The notes under the pieces were generated by a model. The model searched no databases. It saw only the letters and a list, made by a program, of their open reading frames with translations, and was not told where the DNA came from. Below, in pieces: positions 26,485-35,340 of a stretch of DNA of 64,000 nt. Each line of letters opens with the position of its first letter. Position 1 is the first letter of the stretch. The DNA is from Deltaproteobacteria bacterium (GTDB lineage Bacteria; Myxococcota_A; UBA9160; PR03): the NCBI GenBank assembly GCA_035063765.1, contig JAPSFT010000006.1, forward strand, positions 1-64,000, given 5' to 3'. The position numbers were made by a program, and so were the translations under genes.

Positions 26485-27210
26485 ATGACGCTCCGATCCG
26501 GTTGCGATCAGCGGAGCGCCCGCCCCCGGCGCATCCGGAAGCAGCAAGAGCACGCGGAACGGTCCGGTGTCGGCCCGGATCTCGACGTCGGGGTCCGTCC
26601 CGCTGCGAGGCCCGGCGGGCGTGGCGGCCGCCGAGCCCACCTCGCAAGCTGGCTCCTGGGCCTACCCGCCGCCCTCCTGCCTTCCTCGCCCGCGGGGGCA
26701 GCGACTGCCTGGGCGGTGGTCTCCTTCGAGAGTCCGCCTCCGGTCGCGATCGGTTCGCTCGACCTCTCGCTGACCTTCGACCCCGCGATCCTGCAACCCG
26801 TCCTGGCCGGGAACCCCACCTTCCCGACCCTCGTCGACCCGATCGTCTGTGCGTTCGACCCGCCGTCCGCACCGTGCGCGTCCGCGGCGGGCGCCGCGGT
26901 GGATCTTCCCAGCGCGAACGCCAGCGCGCCGGGGAACGTCGACGTCGCGCTCCTCTCGGTCGCCGGCCTCGGCGCGAGCGGCGACGTCTTCGCCATCGAG
27001 TTCGATGCGATCGGAGCGGGTCCGCCCGACCTCGCGCTGGTCGTGGAATCGATCACCGACCCCGCGACGCTACCGATCCCTCCGGGCCAGCGTCCCGTGA
27101 TCGCCGTCCGCCTCGTCCCGGAGCCCGAGGCCGGCGTTCTCGGCGCGGCCGTGGCCCTCGGCGCGCTCGCGCGGCGCCGCCGGCTTGCGCGCCGACACCG
27201 GTCGAGGTAG
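26485..27210 (+). CDS. cohesin-like surface protein with PEP-CTERM-like tail
   Basis: 241 residues from ATG 26485, although the signal-like segment LASWLLGLPAALLPSSPAGAA lies unusually far in (about 48-70), so a later start is possible. The domain after it reads IGSLDLSLTFDPAILQPV, then GNVDVALLSVAGLGASGDVFAIEF, the strand order of cohesin domains. The tail VPEPEAGVLGAAVALGALARRRR is a PEP-CTERM-type sorting signal. A cohesin-like domain anchored at the surface could hold dockerin-bearing partners such as those encoded at 33-47 kb (inference). It is flanked by two members of the new exported family. Confidence 0.65.
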   Translation: MTLRSGCDQRSARPRRIRKQQEHAERSGVGPDLDVGVRPAARPGGRGGRRAHLASWLLGLPAALLPSSPAGAATAWAVVSFESPPPVAIGSLDLSLTFDPAILQPVLAGNPTFPTLVDPIVCAFDPPSAPCASAAGAAVDLPSANASAPGNVDVALLSVAGLGASGDVFAIEFDAIGAGPPDLALVVESITDPATLPIPPGQRPVIAVRLVPEPEAGVLGAAVALGALARRRRLARRHRSR

Positions 27211-27215
27211 CGAAG

Positions 27216-27246
27216 CGGCCGCCCGCAGCAGCACCGCGGGCGGCCG
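27216..27246. terminator. strong hairpin between convergent genes
   Basis: GGCCGCCCGC at 27217-27226 and GCGGGCGGCC at 27236-27245 are perfect inverted repeats, extended by one C-G pair on the outside, with a nine-base loop. The hairpin lies between the stops of the convergent genes ending at 27210 and 27274. No T-run follows on either side, so a bidirectional transcription barrier is likely but an intrinsic terminator is not proven. Confidence 0.5.
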
Positions 27247-27273
27247 GCATCGCTCCTCGGAGGCGAAACCCGC

Positions 27274-29352
27274 TCAGGGCGCCAGGGGATCCGCCGTCAG
27301 GTAGGCCGCCTCGCAGGACGACACGTCGGCGAAGACCCGTGCCCGCTCGCTGCCCGGCACCAGGATCCGGACCTCGATCAGGTCGCCCGGCAGGAGCAGA
27401 CTGTTCTGCCGTCCTCCGAAGGGCTCGAGGAGGATCGTCTTGGGCTTGCAGCCCAGGAACTCCATGTAGTTGTACGGCCGCATGTCGGTCGGAACCCGCT
27501 CGAGGCCGGGCGTCGTGATCGCGTCCATCGGCCCTCCACACGGTGACTCGGTGTGGAGAGGTCCGCAGAAATGGACCACCTCCATCAGCGCCGGCTCGTT
27601 CGCCACCAGGTAGGAGGTCAGTCCCGGATCCACGCCCCCGCGCGGCGTGAAGGTCTGGGCCGGGCTGTGGTCGTCGCGCCAGGCGCGCTCGGCGCACAGG
27701 GAGCAGCTCACGTCCATCACGTCCTGCATCGGGAGATTGGAGACCAGCATGCGCCAGCTGAACAGGGCGGGTAGGCCGGGTTGGGGGTGCACGCCGGCCT
27801 TGCCAGGCGGAATCCGTGGAATGTTCGACCACACGCCCGGTCGCCCGATGACCTCGAGCGCGCCCTGGGTCGTGAAGGTCTCGCGCGAATCCACGTCCGG
27901 CTCCCCGTCCGGGAAGACGCCGCTGCCGAACTGGGTCCCGTTGCCGAGCGGCAGGGTGGGTACGAGCGAGAGCTGATCGTCGAAGCCGACCCCTTCGTGC
28001 TCCTTGCGCGTGCCCCCGCCGTCGTCGGGCGGCTTCGGGCACTGGTTCTTGTCGGCCCTCGCGCCGGCCTCGGCACGATCGCTCGCGCGGGTGGTCGAGC
28101 CCTCCAGGCCGAAGACCTCGGCGACGTTCTCGAAGGTCAGCGACTCGTTCGGCTCGAAGGGCTCGGCCGAGATGCCCGGCCACTCGCAGCGCACGACGAC
28201 GCGGCCGCAGCTCGGATCGAGGATCCCGTCGAGACCGCAGTCGATGTCACCGGTAGAGGGGAAGGGGCTGGCCGGATTGGCGCGGAAGTCCGCCGGCGGC
28301 AGGGCGCCGGCGATCGAGGCCGTGAAGCCGCCGCCGCCGGTCGGTGTCACCGCGAGCGGGCCCGTCGGGATCGAGTCGGGCTCGCCCTCGGTGACCGCGC
28401 AGGTCGGGGTTCCGAGCGGGACCTCCGAGGACGGCGCGTCCTCGAGGCGCAGCGAATCGAACTCGAGCGAGCCGTCGTTGACGATCGTGTACTCGGAGCT
28501 GAAGACGAACGAGCCCGGAGCCGGAGGCTGGCAGGTGCCCCGCGCCTGCTTCTCGAGGGAGATGCCGGCCCGTGCCACCGTGAAGATGGTCTGGTCCTCC
28601 AGGCAGGTATCGTCCTGGGACCCGCTCTGCAGCCGCAGGACGAAGCGATCCACGTCGAAGGGACGCGGCAGATCGGCCGTCGCGACCTCCAGGAGGATCT
28701 CCCGGCTGACGCTGCCCGGCCCGGGAAGCGCCACGCCGCGCGTTCCGGCCGCGAAGCTGCCCACCAGGGCTCCCGCCAGCACGTCGCAGGGCTCCACCCG
28801 AACCGGGTCTCCCACCAGGAGCGGTCCGGCGCACAGGCCACCCTCCGATCCGGCGAGGCCGCTGAGCGCGAAGCCACCGACGTTCGTCTGGGTCACCGCC
28901 AGGCGGAAGTCCGCCAGGCCATCGGGCGGCACGTTGGTGTCGATCTCGACGGCATAGCCCTCCCGCTCGCCGATGCCGGCCTTGTCGAACTGGAAGGTGC
29001 CGGCGTTCGGATCGCCGTCACCGTCCCCGTCGCCGGCCCTGCCGCCCTGCAGGAATCCGACGCTCAGGACGCCGTCCTGATCGAGCGTGAAGCAGGCTTC
29101 GTTGATGTCCCAGCCCGAGCCGGTGATCGGGGAGTTGCCCTCGAGACAGGCAAGAGCGTCCTCGGGATCGGTCTGACAGGCGGCTACGGCGATGTCGGGG
29201 CGCGTTCCGTTCCCGGCGTCGATTACGGCCTGCTCGAGCGCCTGGAAGGAAGCCGGCTGCGCCGAGGCCGCGAGAGGCCATGCGAGCACGAGCAGGAGCG
29301 GCACGCGGAGGAGCGAACCGGCCTCTCCCCAACAGCGAGTCCGGAGGTTCAT
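27274..29352 (-). CDS. large exported protein with C-terminal domain of the new four-copy family
   Basis: 692 residues; ATG 29352 follows GAGGAGA. Signal peptide 1-31 (LLLVLAWPLAASA). Residues about 32-445 are a beta-rich, cysteine-containing region with an Asp-Gly run (GDGDGDGDPN, possible calcium loop) and a DUF11-like stretch near FSSEYTIVNDGSLEF. Residues 450-692 form the shared domain: KEHEGVG, RETFTTQGALEVI, VSCSLCAER, YMEFLGCKPKTILLE, PGDLIEVRILVP and DVSSCEAAYL, closely matching the whole mature protein at 30735-31604. Probably secreted and disulfide-bonded. The last gene of the minus-strand run; 173 bases separate it from the HEAT-repeat gene. Confidence 0.8.
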   Translation of the reverse strand: MNLRTRCWGEAGSLLRVPLLLVLAWPLAASAQPASFQALEQAVIDAGNGTRPDIAVAACQTDPEDALACLEGNSPITGSGWDINEACFTLDQDGVLSVGFLQGGRAGDGDGDGDPNAGTFQFDKAGIGEREGYAVEIDTNVPPDGLADFRLAVTQTNVGGFALSGLAGSEGGLCAGPLLVGDPVRVEPCDVLAGALVGSFAAGTRGVALPGPGSVSREILLEVATADLPRPFDVDRFVLRLQSGSQDDTCLEDQTIFTVARAGISLEKQARGTCQPPAPGSFVFSSEYTIVNDGSLEFDSLRLEDAPSSEVPLGTPTCAVTEGEPDSIPTGPLAVTPTGGGGFTASIAGALPPADFRANPASPFPSTGDIDCGLDGILDPSCGRVVVRCEWPGISAEPFEPNESLTFENVAEVFGLEGSTTRASDRAEAGARADKNQCPKPPDDGGGTRKEHEGVGFDDQLSLVPTLPLGNGTQFGSGVFPDGEPDVDSRETFTTQGALEVIGRPGVWSNIPRIPPGKAGVHPQPGLPALFSWRMLVSNLPMQDVMDVSCSLCAERAWRDDHSPAQTFTPRGGVDPGLTSYLVANEPALMEVVHFCGPLHTESPCGGPMDAITTPGLERVPTDMRPYNYMEFLGCKPKTILLEPFGGRQNSLLLPGDLIEVRILVPGSERARVFADVSSCEAAYLTADPLAP

Positions 29353-29525
29353 GTGCGATCTTCTCCTCGGGCCGCCACCGTTCTGGAGCCGACCCGCTTC
29401 CAGTTGTCCGTATCACGCCTCGCATCCGCTCCGGATCCTCCGCGCTGCATCCACTGCGAGCCTCAGCTCGCCCTCGACCTCGCCCACGGCCCTGCCACGA
29501 CGCCAGCGGCGGCGGCAGGATCCGC

Positions 29526-30686
29526 TCAATCGTTCTCACCGAACACGACCACCTGCCCACTCGCAGGCGCGCGCGGTCCACGCCCGCCTCCGTTCGAGGG
29601 CGGTGCTCCGCCGTGTAGAGCCGGGTCGAAATTCGGTCCCGGATCGAGGGCCGGCCCTCCGGTCCTCGCGTAGCGCAGCCCGATGGCGGCGCCCTCCCGT
29701 GCGCTCCTGCTGCGGTGGTTCGCGGCGACCCACTCGAGCGCCGATACGACGCGGCCGGGGTCGAGGCCGTCGGCGAGGCGGCCCATGTCCATCGCGGCCG
29801 TCCGGACGATGTCGCTCGAGGGGTCCTGGAGCGCCGCGAGGTAGAAATCGGTGAGGCCCTGCCAGTCCGTGCTGTTCGCCGCGGCCTGGAGCTTCCGGTA
29901 GCGGACCCGCGTGTCGTCCGTCGCCTGGAAGTCCGCGATCAGCGGGGTCATGTCGTAGGCCGCGCGCGCGCGGAACAGGTCGACGGGGGCGACCTGATCG
30001 GATCGGGAGATCTCGCCCAGGGCCTCCGCCGCCGCTGCCTCCGCCTCCGTTCCCGCGAATCGACCGAGACCCAGGACGGCCATCCGTCCCAGGTCGGTTC
30101 CCGACTCCGCGGCCGCCAGGCCACGAAGCGCGTCGACGGCGGCGGTCGCTCCGGAGGCGGCGAGCGCTGCGACGGCGCGTTGCCGCTCGTCCGGGGAGGC
30201 CCCGGCGTCCTTCGCCAGCGCGACCGCGTCCGCGAGGCTCATCGCCGGCGCCGGCTCTGCCGTGGCCGGCGGTTCGCTCGCAGGCCCGCGGGCTGCCGCC
30301 AGGCTCGCGCGGATCGCGCCGAGCTCGGACGCGGAGCCCTCGCTGCGAGCGACGGCAACCACCCGCAGCAGGTCGTCGCCGCGGAACACCTCGATGCGGC
30401 CGAAGGAGCGGCCGAGGAGGCGGTCGAGCGCGCCGGGCTCCGCGAGCTGCTCCGCGGCGCCCGCCGGCAGCGCCAGGCCCTGTTCTCCGTCGAGGAAGTC
30501 GATGTGGGGCTCCGCCTGGCCGCCCCGGGCGGCAGGGGATACGAGGAGCCAGGAAAGGAGGACGGCCCATCCGGTTCGCGGCGTCGAGCGCGCTGTCCAG
30601 ATGGGCCGGAGAGCCCGGAGGGAAGGGGACGCCGGGCGCAGGTGCCGTACCGGCCTGCACAGCGCCCCCTTCACCATCCTGTACAT
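29526..30686 (-). CDS. exported HEAT-repeat-like protein
   Basis: 386 residues from ATG 30686 (ATG 30677 also possible). A hydrophobic segment, GWAVLLSWLLVSPAARGG, near residue 40 is a late signal or anchor. From about residue 155 the chain is a run of paired alanine-rich helices of about 30-35 residues (ERQRAVAALAASGATAAVDALRGLA, LGRMAVLGLGRFAG, DIVRTAAMDMGRLADG, AREGAAIGLRYARTGG), which is the HEAT/PBS-lyase repeat pattern used for protein binding. The end is Gly/Pro-rich and disordered. It lies 48 bases after the small family member, so is probably co-transcribed with it. Confidence 0.7.
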   Translation of the reverse strand: MYRMVKGALCRPVRHLRPASPSLRALRPIWTARSTPRTGWAVLLSWLLVSPAARGGQAEPHIDFLDGEQGLALPAGAAEQLAEPGALDRLLGRSFGRIEVFRGDDLLRVVAVARSEGSASELGAIRASLAAARGPASEPPATAEPAPAMSLADAVALAKDAGASPDERQRAVAALAASGATAAVDALRGLAAAESGTDLGRMAVLGLGRFAGTEAEAAAAEALGEISRSDQVAPVDLFRARAAYDMTPLIADFQATDDTRVRYRKLQAAANSTDWQGLTDFYLAALQDPSSDIVRTAAMDMGRLADGLDPGRVVSALEWVAANHRSRSAREGAAIGLRYARTGGPALDPGPNFDPALHGGAPPSNGGGRGPRAPASGQVVVFGEND

Positions 30687-30734
30687 GGCTCTCGTCTCCT
30701 GCTCCTGCCCATCGAGGCGATGGTGTCTCGCCTT

Positions 30735-31604
30735 TCAGGGCTCACCCAGGCAGATGTCCTTGAAGGCACCTTCCCCGGGAAGGCAGCCACGGATGTAGGA
30801 GACCTCGCAGGACGTCACGTCCAGGTTGGCGTGGAGGTCGGCGGTCGCCGGAACGTCGATCGTGACGTTCAGCAGGTCGCCGCGGAAGAACGTGCCATCG
30901 TTCTCCACCACCACGACTTTGGGCTTGCAGCCCAGCCACTCGACGTAGGACGAGGGCTCCCCCCGGGCCGAGGTGTACTGGAGCAGCCCGGGAATGGTGC
31001 GGACCTTGAGAGGCTGGGTTCCGCTGCAGGTCGGGTTGCCGCTGCTGCAGGTATGCCGCACCGAGAGGCGCCAGGGCTCCTGGGCCTTGTTCAGCTTGGC
31101 GAGCAGCTCGCTGTCTCCCTCGAAGTAGTCCTGCTCGTACCCGTTCTCGTACGGAATGTAGGTCTGCCCCGGACCCATGCTCTGCGGGCGCTGAGCGCAG
31201 ACCGAGCAGGTGACCTCCAGGTTCGAGAGGATGGAGCTGCTCTTGATCCCGATTCGCCACTCGGCGCTCGCCGGGAAGCCCGCCTGGCGGAACCCCGGCT
31301 CCTTGATCGTCGGGATCGACTGGTAGTTCCCGGAAGGCACCGGGATGACCTCGAGCATGCCGCTGCGGGAGAAGCTTTCGCCCGCGAACTCGTCCACATC
31401 CTCCGTGCCGTACTTGTTTCCCGGCCCGCCCGGAGGCGCGATCGGGGATCCGATCGGCGTGCAGCCGCCGTCGTCACCGCGCTTGTCGAGCACGGTGTCG
31501 CGGCCGACGCATTCGTGTTCCTTCACCATCGCCCCCGCGAAAGCCTGGGCGGGCAGCAGGGCCATCGCCGCCAGCGCCGCGAGGAACGTCGTTGCGCGCT
31601 TCAT
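30735..31604 (-). CDS. exported cysteine-rich protein of the new four-copy family (short form)
   Basis: 289 residues. ATG 31604 has AAGGAG nine bases upstream. Signal peptide 1-24 ends AQAFAGA. Landmarks in the mature chain: KEHECVG at 28-34, ESFSRSGMLEVI at 76-87, CSVCAQR at 133-139, RHTCSSGNPTC at 183-193, VEWLGCKPK at 221-229, RGDLLNVTIDVP at 241-252 and DVTSCEVSYI at 262-271. The cysteine pairs suggest disulfides formed outside the cytoplasm. It is essentially one copy of the domain found at the C-terminus of the 692-residue protein at 27274-29352. Function unknown. It follows the 377-residue member by 66 bases. Confidence 0.8.
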   Translation of the reverse strand: MKRATTFLAALAAMALLPAQAFAGAMVKEHECVGRDTVLDKRGDDGGCTPIGSPIAPPGGPGNKYGTEDVDEFAGESFSRSGMLEVIPVPSGNYQSIPTIKEPGFRQAGFPASAEWRIGIKSSSILSNLEVTCSVCAQRPQSMGPGQTYIPYENGYEQDYFEGDSELLAKLNKAQEPWRLSVRHTCSSGNPTCSGTQPLKVRTIPGLLQYTSARGEPSSYVEWLGCKPKVVVVENDGTFFRGDLLNVTIDVPATADLHANLDVTSCEVSYIRGCLPGEGAFKDICLGEP

Positions 31605-31670
31605 GATTCTCTTCTCCTTGCTGAGTGCGATCCTCTGGAACTCGTGCCGCTTCATCGCTGCACCCGCCGA

Positions 31671-32804
31671 TCAGAGGCCGGTCTCGCCCGGAAGGGGCGT
31701 CCCGATGTAGCCGAGGGCCGCAGAGTCCTGCGACGCACGGACGCGATGTCGCGTCGTCGACGGAATCTTGAGCTGTACGGTGATGAAGTCACGAGCGGCG
31801 ATGAAGCCGTCGTTCTTGACCGTCTTCACGATGCAGTCCTTGCCGATGAAGGCCACGCTCTCGTCGAGGATCTCCTCCGAAACCTCGACGAAGCCCGGAT
31901 CGGGGAGCTGGTCCTCCGGATACACCGGATGATGGACGTGCTGCAGGGTCGGATTCAGGATGTCCACCAGCGAGCGGTCCTCGCAAGGGCAGCGCGACGG
32001 GCCGTTGCCCTGGGGAGCCGGGAGCTGGAGGTTGCCGCGATGATGGACCACGCGGATCAGCACCGGATGCTCCGGGCCGTGATGGTCCCAGAACTCGCGC
32101 AGCGCGATCGTGGCGTCCTGGCCCAGCGCGTCGTCCTCTTCCTGCGGCCGGCGCACGTCGAGGCAGATCTGGACCTGGATGTCCGACACCACCGGCCGCT
32201 CGAGCCCCATCGTCCACTGGTAGTCGGCCGCAAAGCCGCGCTGGCCGGTGACGATGTCGGTCGGGACGTTCTGGTACACGGGGAAGCCGTTCACCGAGCT
32301 CGCGCCGGGCACCAGGAGCGCGCCAGCCGTCTTGAACGCCTCCTTCACCTGGCTCCCGGTCTTGTAGAAGTCGGTGCCGCCGGCACCCGTGCAGCCCACC
32401 CGGATCGCATCGGTCCCGCCGTCCTGGAGCAGCTCCGGGACCTCGTCCTGGAGGCAACGCCTCGGGTCGAACTGGATGCGGTTCACGGGATCCCCGGCGA
32501 AGTCCTCGAAGCACTTGGGGTCGTTGGCCGCGTTGGTGGCCGAGGGATCGCAAGCGCTCGAGTCGGAGCGGCCCGGGGGCGGACCCTCGGCGATCGAGTT
32601 GGCCGAGTTCGCGATCCGCGCCACGACCCCGTTGATCCCCTCTTCGAAGGGCGATTCGCCTACGTCGAAGCCCACCTTGTTGCGATTCTCGACGGCACCC
32701 ACGAACTCCTCTTCGAGGACCGTCTTGCCCGCCAACGCCGTCCCCGCGCCGAGCGTGACGCCGAGCGCCACCGCCAGCAGGGATGCGAAATGCGTCCTCA
32801 TCAC
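31671..32804 (-). CDS. exported protein of the new four-copy family (long form, second copy)
   Basis: 377 residues; ATG 32804 has GGAGG nine bases upstream. Signal peptide 1-26 (LLAVALGVTLGAGTALAG). Landmarks: EEEFVG at 31-36, VYQNVP at 176-181, QICLDVRR at 212-219, RVVHHRGNL at 251-259, CPCEDRSL at 272-279, IAARDFITVQLKIPS at 335-349 and ALGYIGTPLPGE at 363-374. The closest relative in the window is 25229-26308. Two histidines next to a Cys-x-Cys could bind metal (inference). It is the first gene after the sigma-54 promoter candidate at 32952-32967 and so probably heads the operon that continues to 29526 or 27274. Confidence 0.8.
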   Translation of the reverse strand: MMRTHFASLLAVALGVTLGAGTALAGKTVLEEEFVGAVENRNKVGFDVGESPFEEGINGVVARIANSANSIAEGPPPGRSDSSACDPSATNAANDPKCFEDFAGDPVNRIQFDPRRCLQDEVPELLQDGGTDAIRVGCTGAGGTDFYKTGSQVKEAFKTAGALLVPGASSVNGFPVYQNVPTDIVTGQRGFAADYQWTMGLERPVVSDIQVQICLDVRRPQEEDDALGQDATIALREFWDHHGPEHPVLIRVVHHRGNLQLPAPQGNGPSRCPCEDRSLVDILNPTLQHVHHPVYPEDQLPDPGFVEVSEEILDESVAFIGKDCIVKTVKNDGFIAARDFITVQLKIPSTTRHRVRASQDSAALGYIGTPLPGETGL

Positions 32805-33154
32805 GATCTACCTCCATCCAATCGCCGCCGCAGCGACCTTGCCACCCGGAGGCCCCCGCTGCGCGGACCCTCGCCGCGCTCGAGCTTCCTCCGGCGCCCG
32901 GCCTCGAACGCGGCACCACCGTGGCGCGTCGGGCGGACGGAGGAGTTCCTTCGCAAAGCCCGTGCCGGTTTCGCCAGGCATCCGAGTGGATTCCCCTTCG
33001 AGTGAGCAGCTCTGCGAATCCAGGGAGTTACGGGCTGCGGCGGCCACCTCGGAGCCAGGCGCGCCCCTGCTTCGAGCCGGCGCGTCCGACGATTCGTGCC
33101 GGCCGCTCGGAACGAATCGTCGAAGCAGCCGCTGGCGCGTGCGCTCGCCTCCCG
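32805..33154. other. 350-base intergenic region upstream of the four-paralog genes
   Basis: No credible gene on either strand. It holds the ribosome site of the 377-residue gene (GGAGG on the minus strand) and the sigma-54-type promoter match listed separately. The part at 33000-33154 shows nothing I can name; activator sites for the NtrC-type regulator would be expected there. It is the longest gene-free stretch of the window. Confidence 0.6.
32952..32967 (-). promoter_or_regulatory. sigma-54 (-24/-12) promoter candidate
   Basis: Read on the minus strand the bases are CGGCACGGGCTTTGCG. The sigma-54 consensus is TGGCAC-N5-TTGC(A/T), so the GG and GC doublets have the required ten-base spacing and only the first base and the last base differ. 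It points towards the gene starting at 32804, predicting a leader of roughly 140 bases. The window encodes an NtrC-type sigma-54 activator at 40518-41903, the likely partner (inference). Confidence 0.6.
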
Positions 33155-35302
33155 TCACGGCGCCAGGTCCACGTTCATGGTGTCGGCCGCGACGAAGCCC
33201 GAAGCACCGCAGTCGCGCGCCTCGAGCCGGAGCGTGTAGCGCCCCGGAAGGTCCGCCCGGAACGTGGTGTCGAGGACGGTCGGGTTGCCGAGAAGGGGCT
33301 TGCTGCCCGCCGGCTGGCTCGTGACGCTCCAGAGGATCGCGAGGGGTTGGCTGCCCGCCGGCACGTCGTTCGGATCGGAGGCGCTCGCGTCGATCGCCAG
33401 GTTCACATTCACGGCTCCGGCCCGATCCGGGCCCGCGGAGACCACGGGGGGCGCGTTGAGCATCGGGACCGTGACCGCGTTGTTGCCGGGGCTCAGGTCC
33501 GGCGGGGCCGCCGGCAGGGGTGGCAGCGCGGGGGTCGGAGCGAGGGAGAGCTGCAGGGTCGATGCGCCGAGGTTCTGCGTCACGCGCCCCCGTAGCGGAG
33601 CCTGGAGGGCTCCGACCGGCACGCAGTCGAACTCGAAGCCGTCGAGCGCGGTCGAAGGCGCCGCGAGCGCATAGCGGAAGTTCTCGAAGCCCTTCGAGAT
33701 GCCGAGGTCCTTGGCCCCGGCCAGATCGGCGAGGTTCTGGAACTCGACCTGGACGTCGACCACGTCCCCCACCTCGCGATGGCACGCTTCCTCGGAGCTC
33801 CCGGGCTCGAAGAACCGTACGCGCGTGATGGCGAGATCGGGGCTCCCGAGGCCGCGGCCGCTGCCGACGCAGAACCGTCCCTCCGCGGTGCTGGCGCCCT
33901 GCGGGAAGAGGTTGTTGCCCTCGTCGAGCTCGTGGATCGCGCCGCCGGTGCCGGGCGGGTTGCCGGGCTGACTGCCGGTGCTGTCCACGAGCGCCCGGAA
34001 GTCGTGCAGTCCCGGCGGCAGCAGGAGCGGCCCTCCACCCGCCACGCAGTCGCCACCCTCCGCAACGAACTGCGAGAACGCGAGGGCCACGGACTCGCCG
34101 GGGTCGAAGCGCTCGCCGGGCGGAATCACGACCTCGGCACAGGAGCGGCTGGTCGGCGGAAAGGGCCCGAAGGGGCCGGGGACGGGCGGGAAGACGCCCG
34201 CGTAGTCGATGAAGACGTCGCTCCAGAAGCTGGCGACGGCCGACGCATCGCCGACGTTCGCGACCTCGAAATGGAAGGAGATCGGGTCGAACTGCGAAGG
34301 GGCGGCCGGCTGGATGATCGGCACCGCGCTCGGACGCGGCACGAGATCCGCGGCGACCGGTGGGCACTGCGCCACGTACAGGGCCGGCGCCTGGCCCGGC
34401 ACGTTGTCGGCAAAGGTCTCGTCGGCGAGGCGGTGGAAGGGGTCGACGACGGCCGACCACTCCTGGATCGTCTCGACGGGCTCGGTCGCGAAGACGGGGC
34501 CGACCTCGACGATCAACGCATGGCCGCCGGCGGACTCGGTCGTCGCGCAGGTGATCCCGGGCGCCGAGAAGCCCTCGGGGCAGACGACCGAGCAGGCATC
34601 CGCGGGACGGGGCGGCGGGTTGGCGAAGAGGCCGTCCCCGTCTCCGTCGACGTCCTCGGGTCCCGGGAAGGAGCCGCCGAAGGGCGGCGCATCGAAGTCC
34701 CAGGCGGTGGCGTCCTCTCGCATCCAGAGACAGACCTCGAAGGGAACCGTGGGGGGCTGCGCGAGACCGACGACCGTGCGCAGGCGGACCTCGGCCGGAC
34801 CGTCGAAGGCACCGTTCAGGTTGCAGTCCACGTCGCCGGCAAACTCGTCTGGGAAGGGATCGCCGGGGAAGACGTCGCGGTCCCCGAGCGCCGGCTGCGC
34901 GGGCAGCGTGCCGAGATCGGTCCGGTAGTCCGCGTTCGCCGGCTCGAGCCGGATCAGGCCGACCGCCGCCCGCAGGAGCACGAGGGCGTCGGCGGCGTTC
35001 ACGAGCCCGTCGGGGGTCGGCTTCCACTGCGCGAGACCGCCGCCGGGTGCGGGCAAGGGAACACCCGGCGCCACGTCGATCGACCAGTCCCCCAGGCCGC
35101 AGCCGATGGAGCTCACCAGGGAAAGCGCCCGGCGCAGGGCGATCAACGCATCGGCGACCGTGACGCGTCCGTCCCGCTGCGCGGGACACCAGGCCGACCC
35201 TGCGGCGGTCCCCGGTGCCACGTCTCCGGGCTGGGCACGCGCGACGGAGGCGACTCCACCGAGCAGCAGGGACAGCAGCAGCCACGAGAGCAAACGCTTC
35301 AT
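33155..35302 (-). CDS. exported protein: duplicated N-terminal dockerin-like motif, CARDB-like and PKD-like domains
   Basis: 715 residues from ATG 35302. Signal peptide 1-23. Two dockerin-like motifs follow at the N-terminus: DGRVTVADALIALRRALSLV, and DGLVNAADALVLLRAAVGLI after a DVAP element. The middle has Ca-loop-like runs (DVDGDGDGLF), cysteines, and CARDB-type strands (ISFHFEVANVGDASAVASFW, DPGESVALAF, HELDEGNNLF). The C-terminus (about 600-715) is PKD/REJ-like: VVSAGPDRAG, DASASDPNDVPAGSQPLAIL, ADLPGRYTLRLEARD. Probably a secreted scaffold or structural subunit. It is the last gene of the operon that begins with the histidine kinase, ending just before the sigma-54 promoter region. Confidence 0.78.
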   Translation of the reverse strand: MKRLLSWLLLSLLLGGVASVARAQPGDVAPGTAAGSAWCPAQRDGRVTVADALIALRRALSLVSSIGCGLGDWSIDVAPGVPLPAPGGGLAQWKPTPDGLVNAADALVLLRAAVGLIRLEPANADYRTDLGTLPAQPALGDRDVFPGDPFPDEFAGDVDCNLNGAFDGPAEVRLRTVVGLAQPPTVPFEVCLWMREDATAWDFDAPPFGGSFPGPEDVDGDGDGLFANPPPRPADACSVVCPEGFSAPGITCATTESAGGHALIVEVGPVFATEPVETIQEWSAVVDPFHRLADETFADNVPGQAPALYVAQCPPVAADLVPRPSAVPIIQPAAPSQFDPISFHFEVANVGDASAVASFWSDVFIDYAGVFPPVPGPFGPFPPTSRSCAEVVIPPGERFDPGESVALAFSQFVAEGGDCVAGGGPLLLPPGLHDFRALVDSTGSQPGNPPGTGGAIHELDEGNNLFPQGASTAEGRFCVGSGRGLGSPDLAITRVRFFEPGSSEEACHREVGDVVDVQVEFQNLADLAGAKDLGISKGFENFRYALAAPSTALDGFEFDCVPVGALQAPLRGRVTQNLGASTLQLSLAPTPALPPLPAAPPDLSPGNNAVTVPMLNAPPVVSAGPDRAGAVNVNLAIDASASDPNDVPAGSQPLAILWSVTSQPAGSKPLLGNPTVLDTTFRADLPGRYTLRLEARDCGASGFVAADTMNVDLAP

Positions 35303-35340
35303 CTCGATTTCCTCACGGACCCGTCACCGACGGGGTCCCT

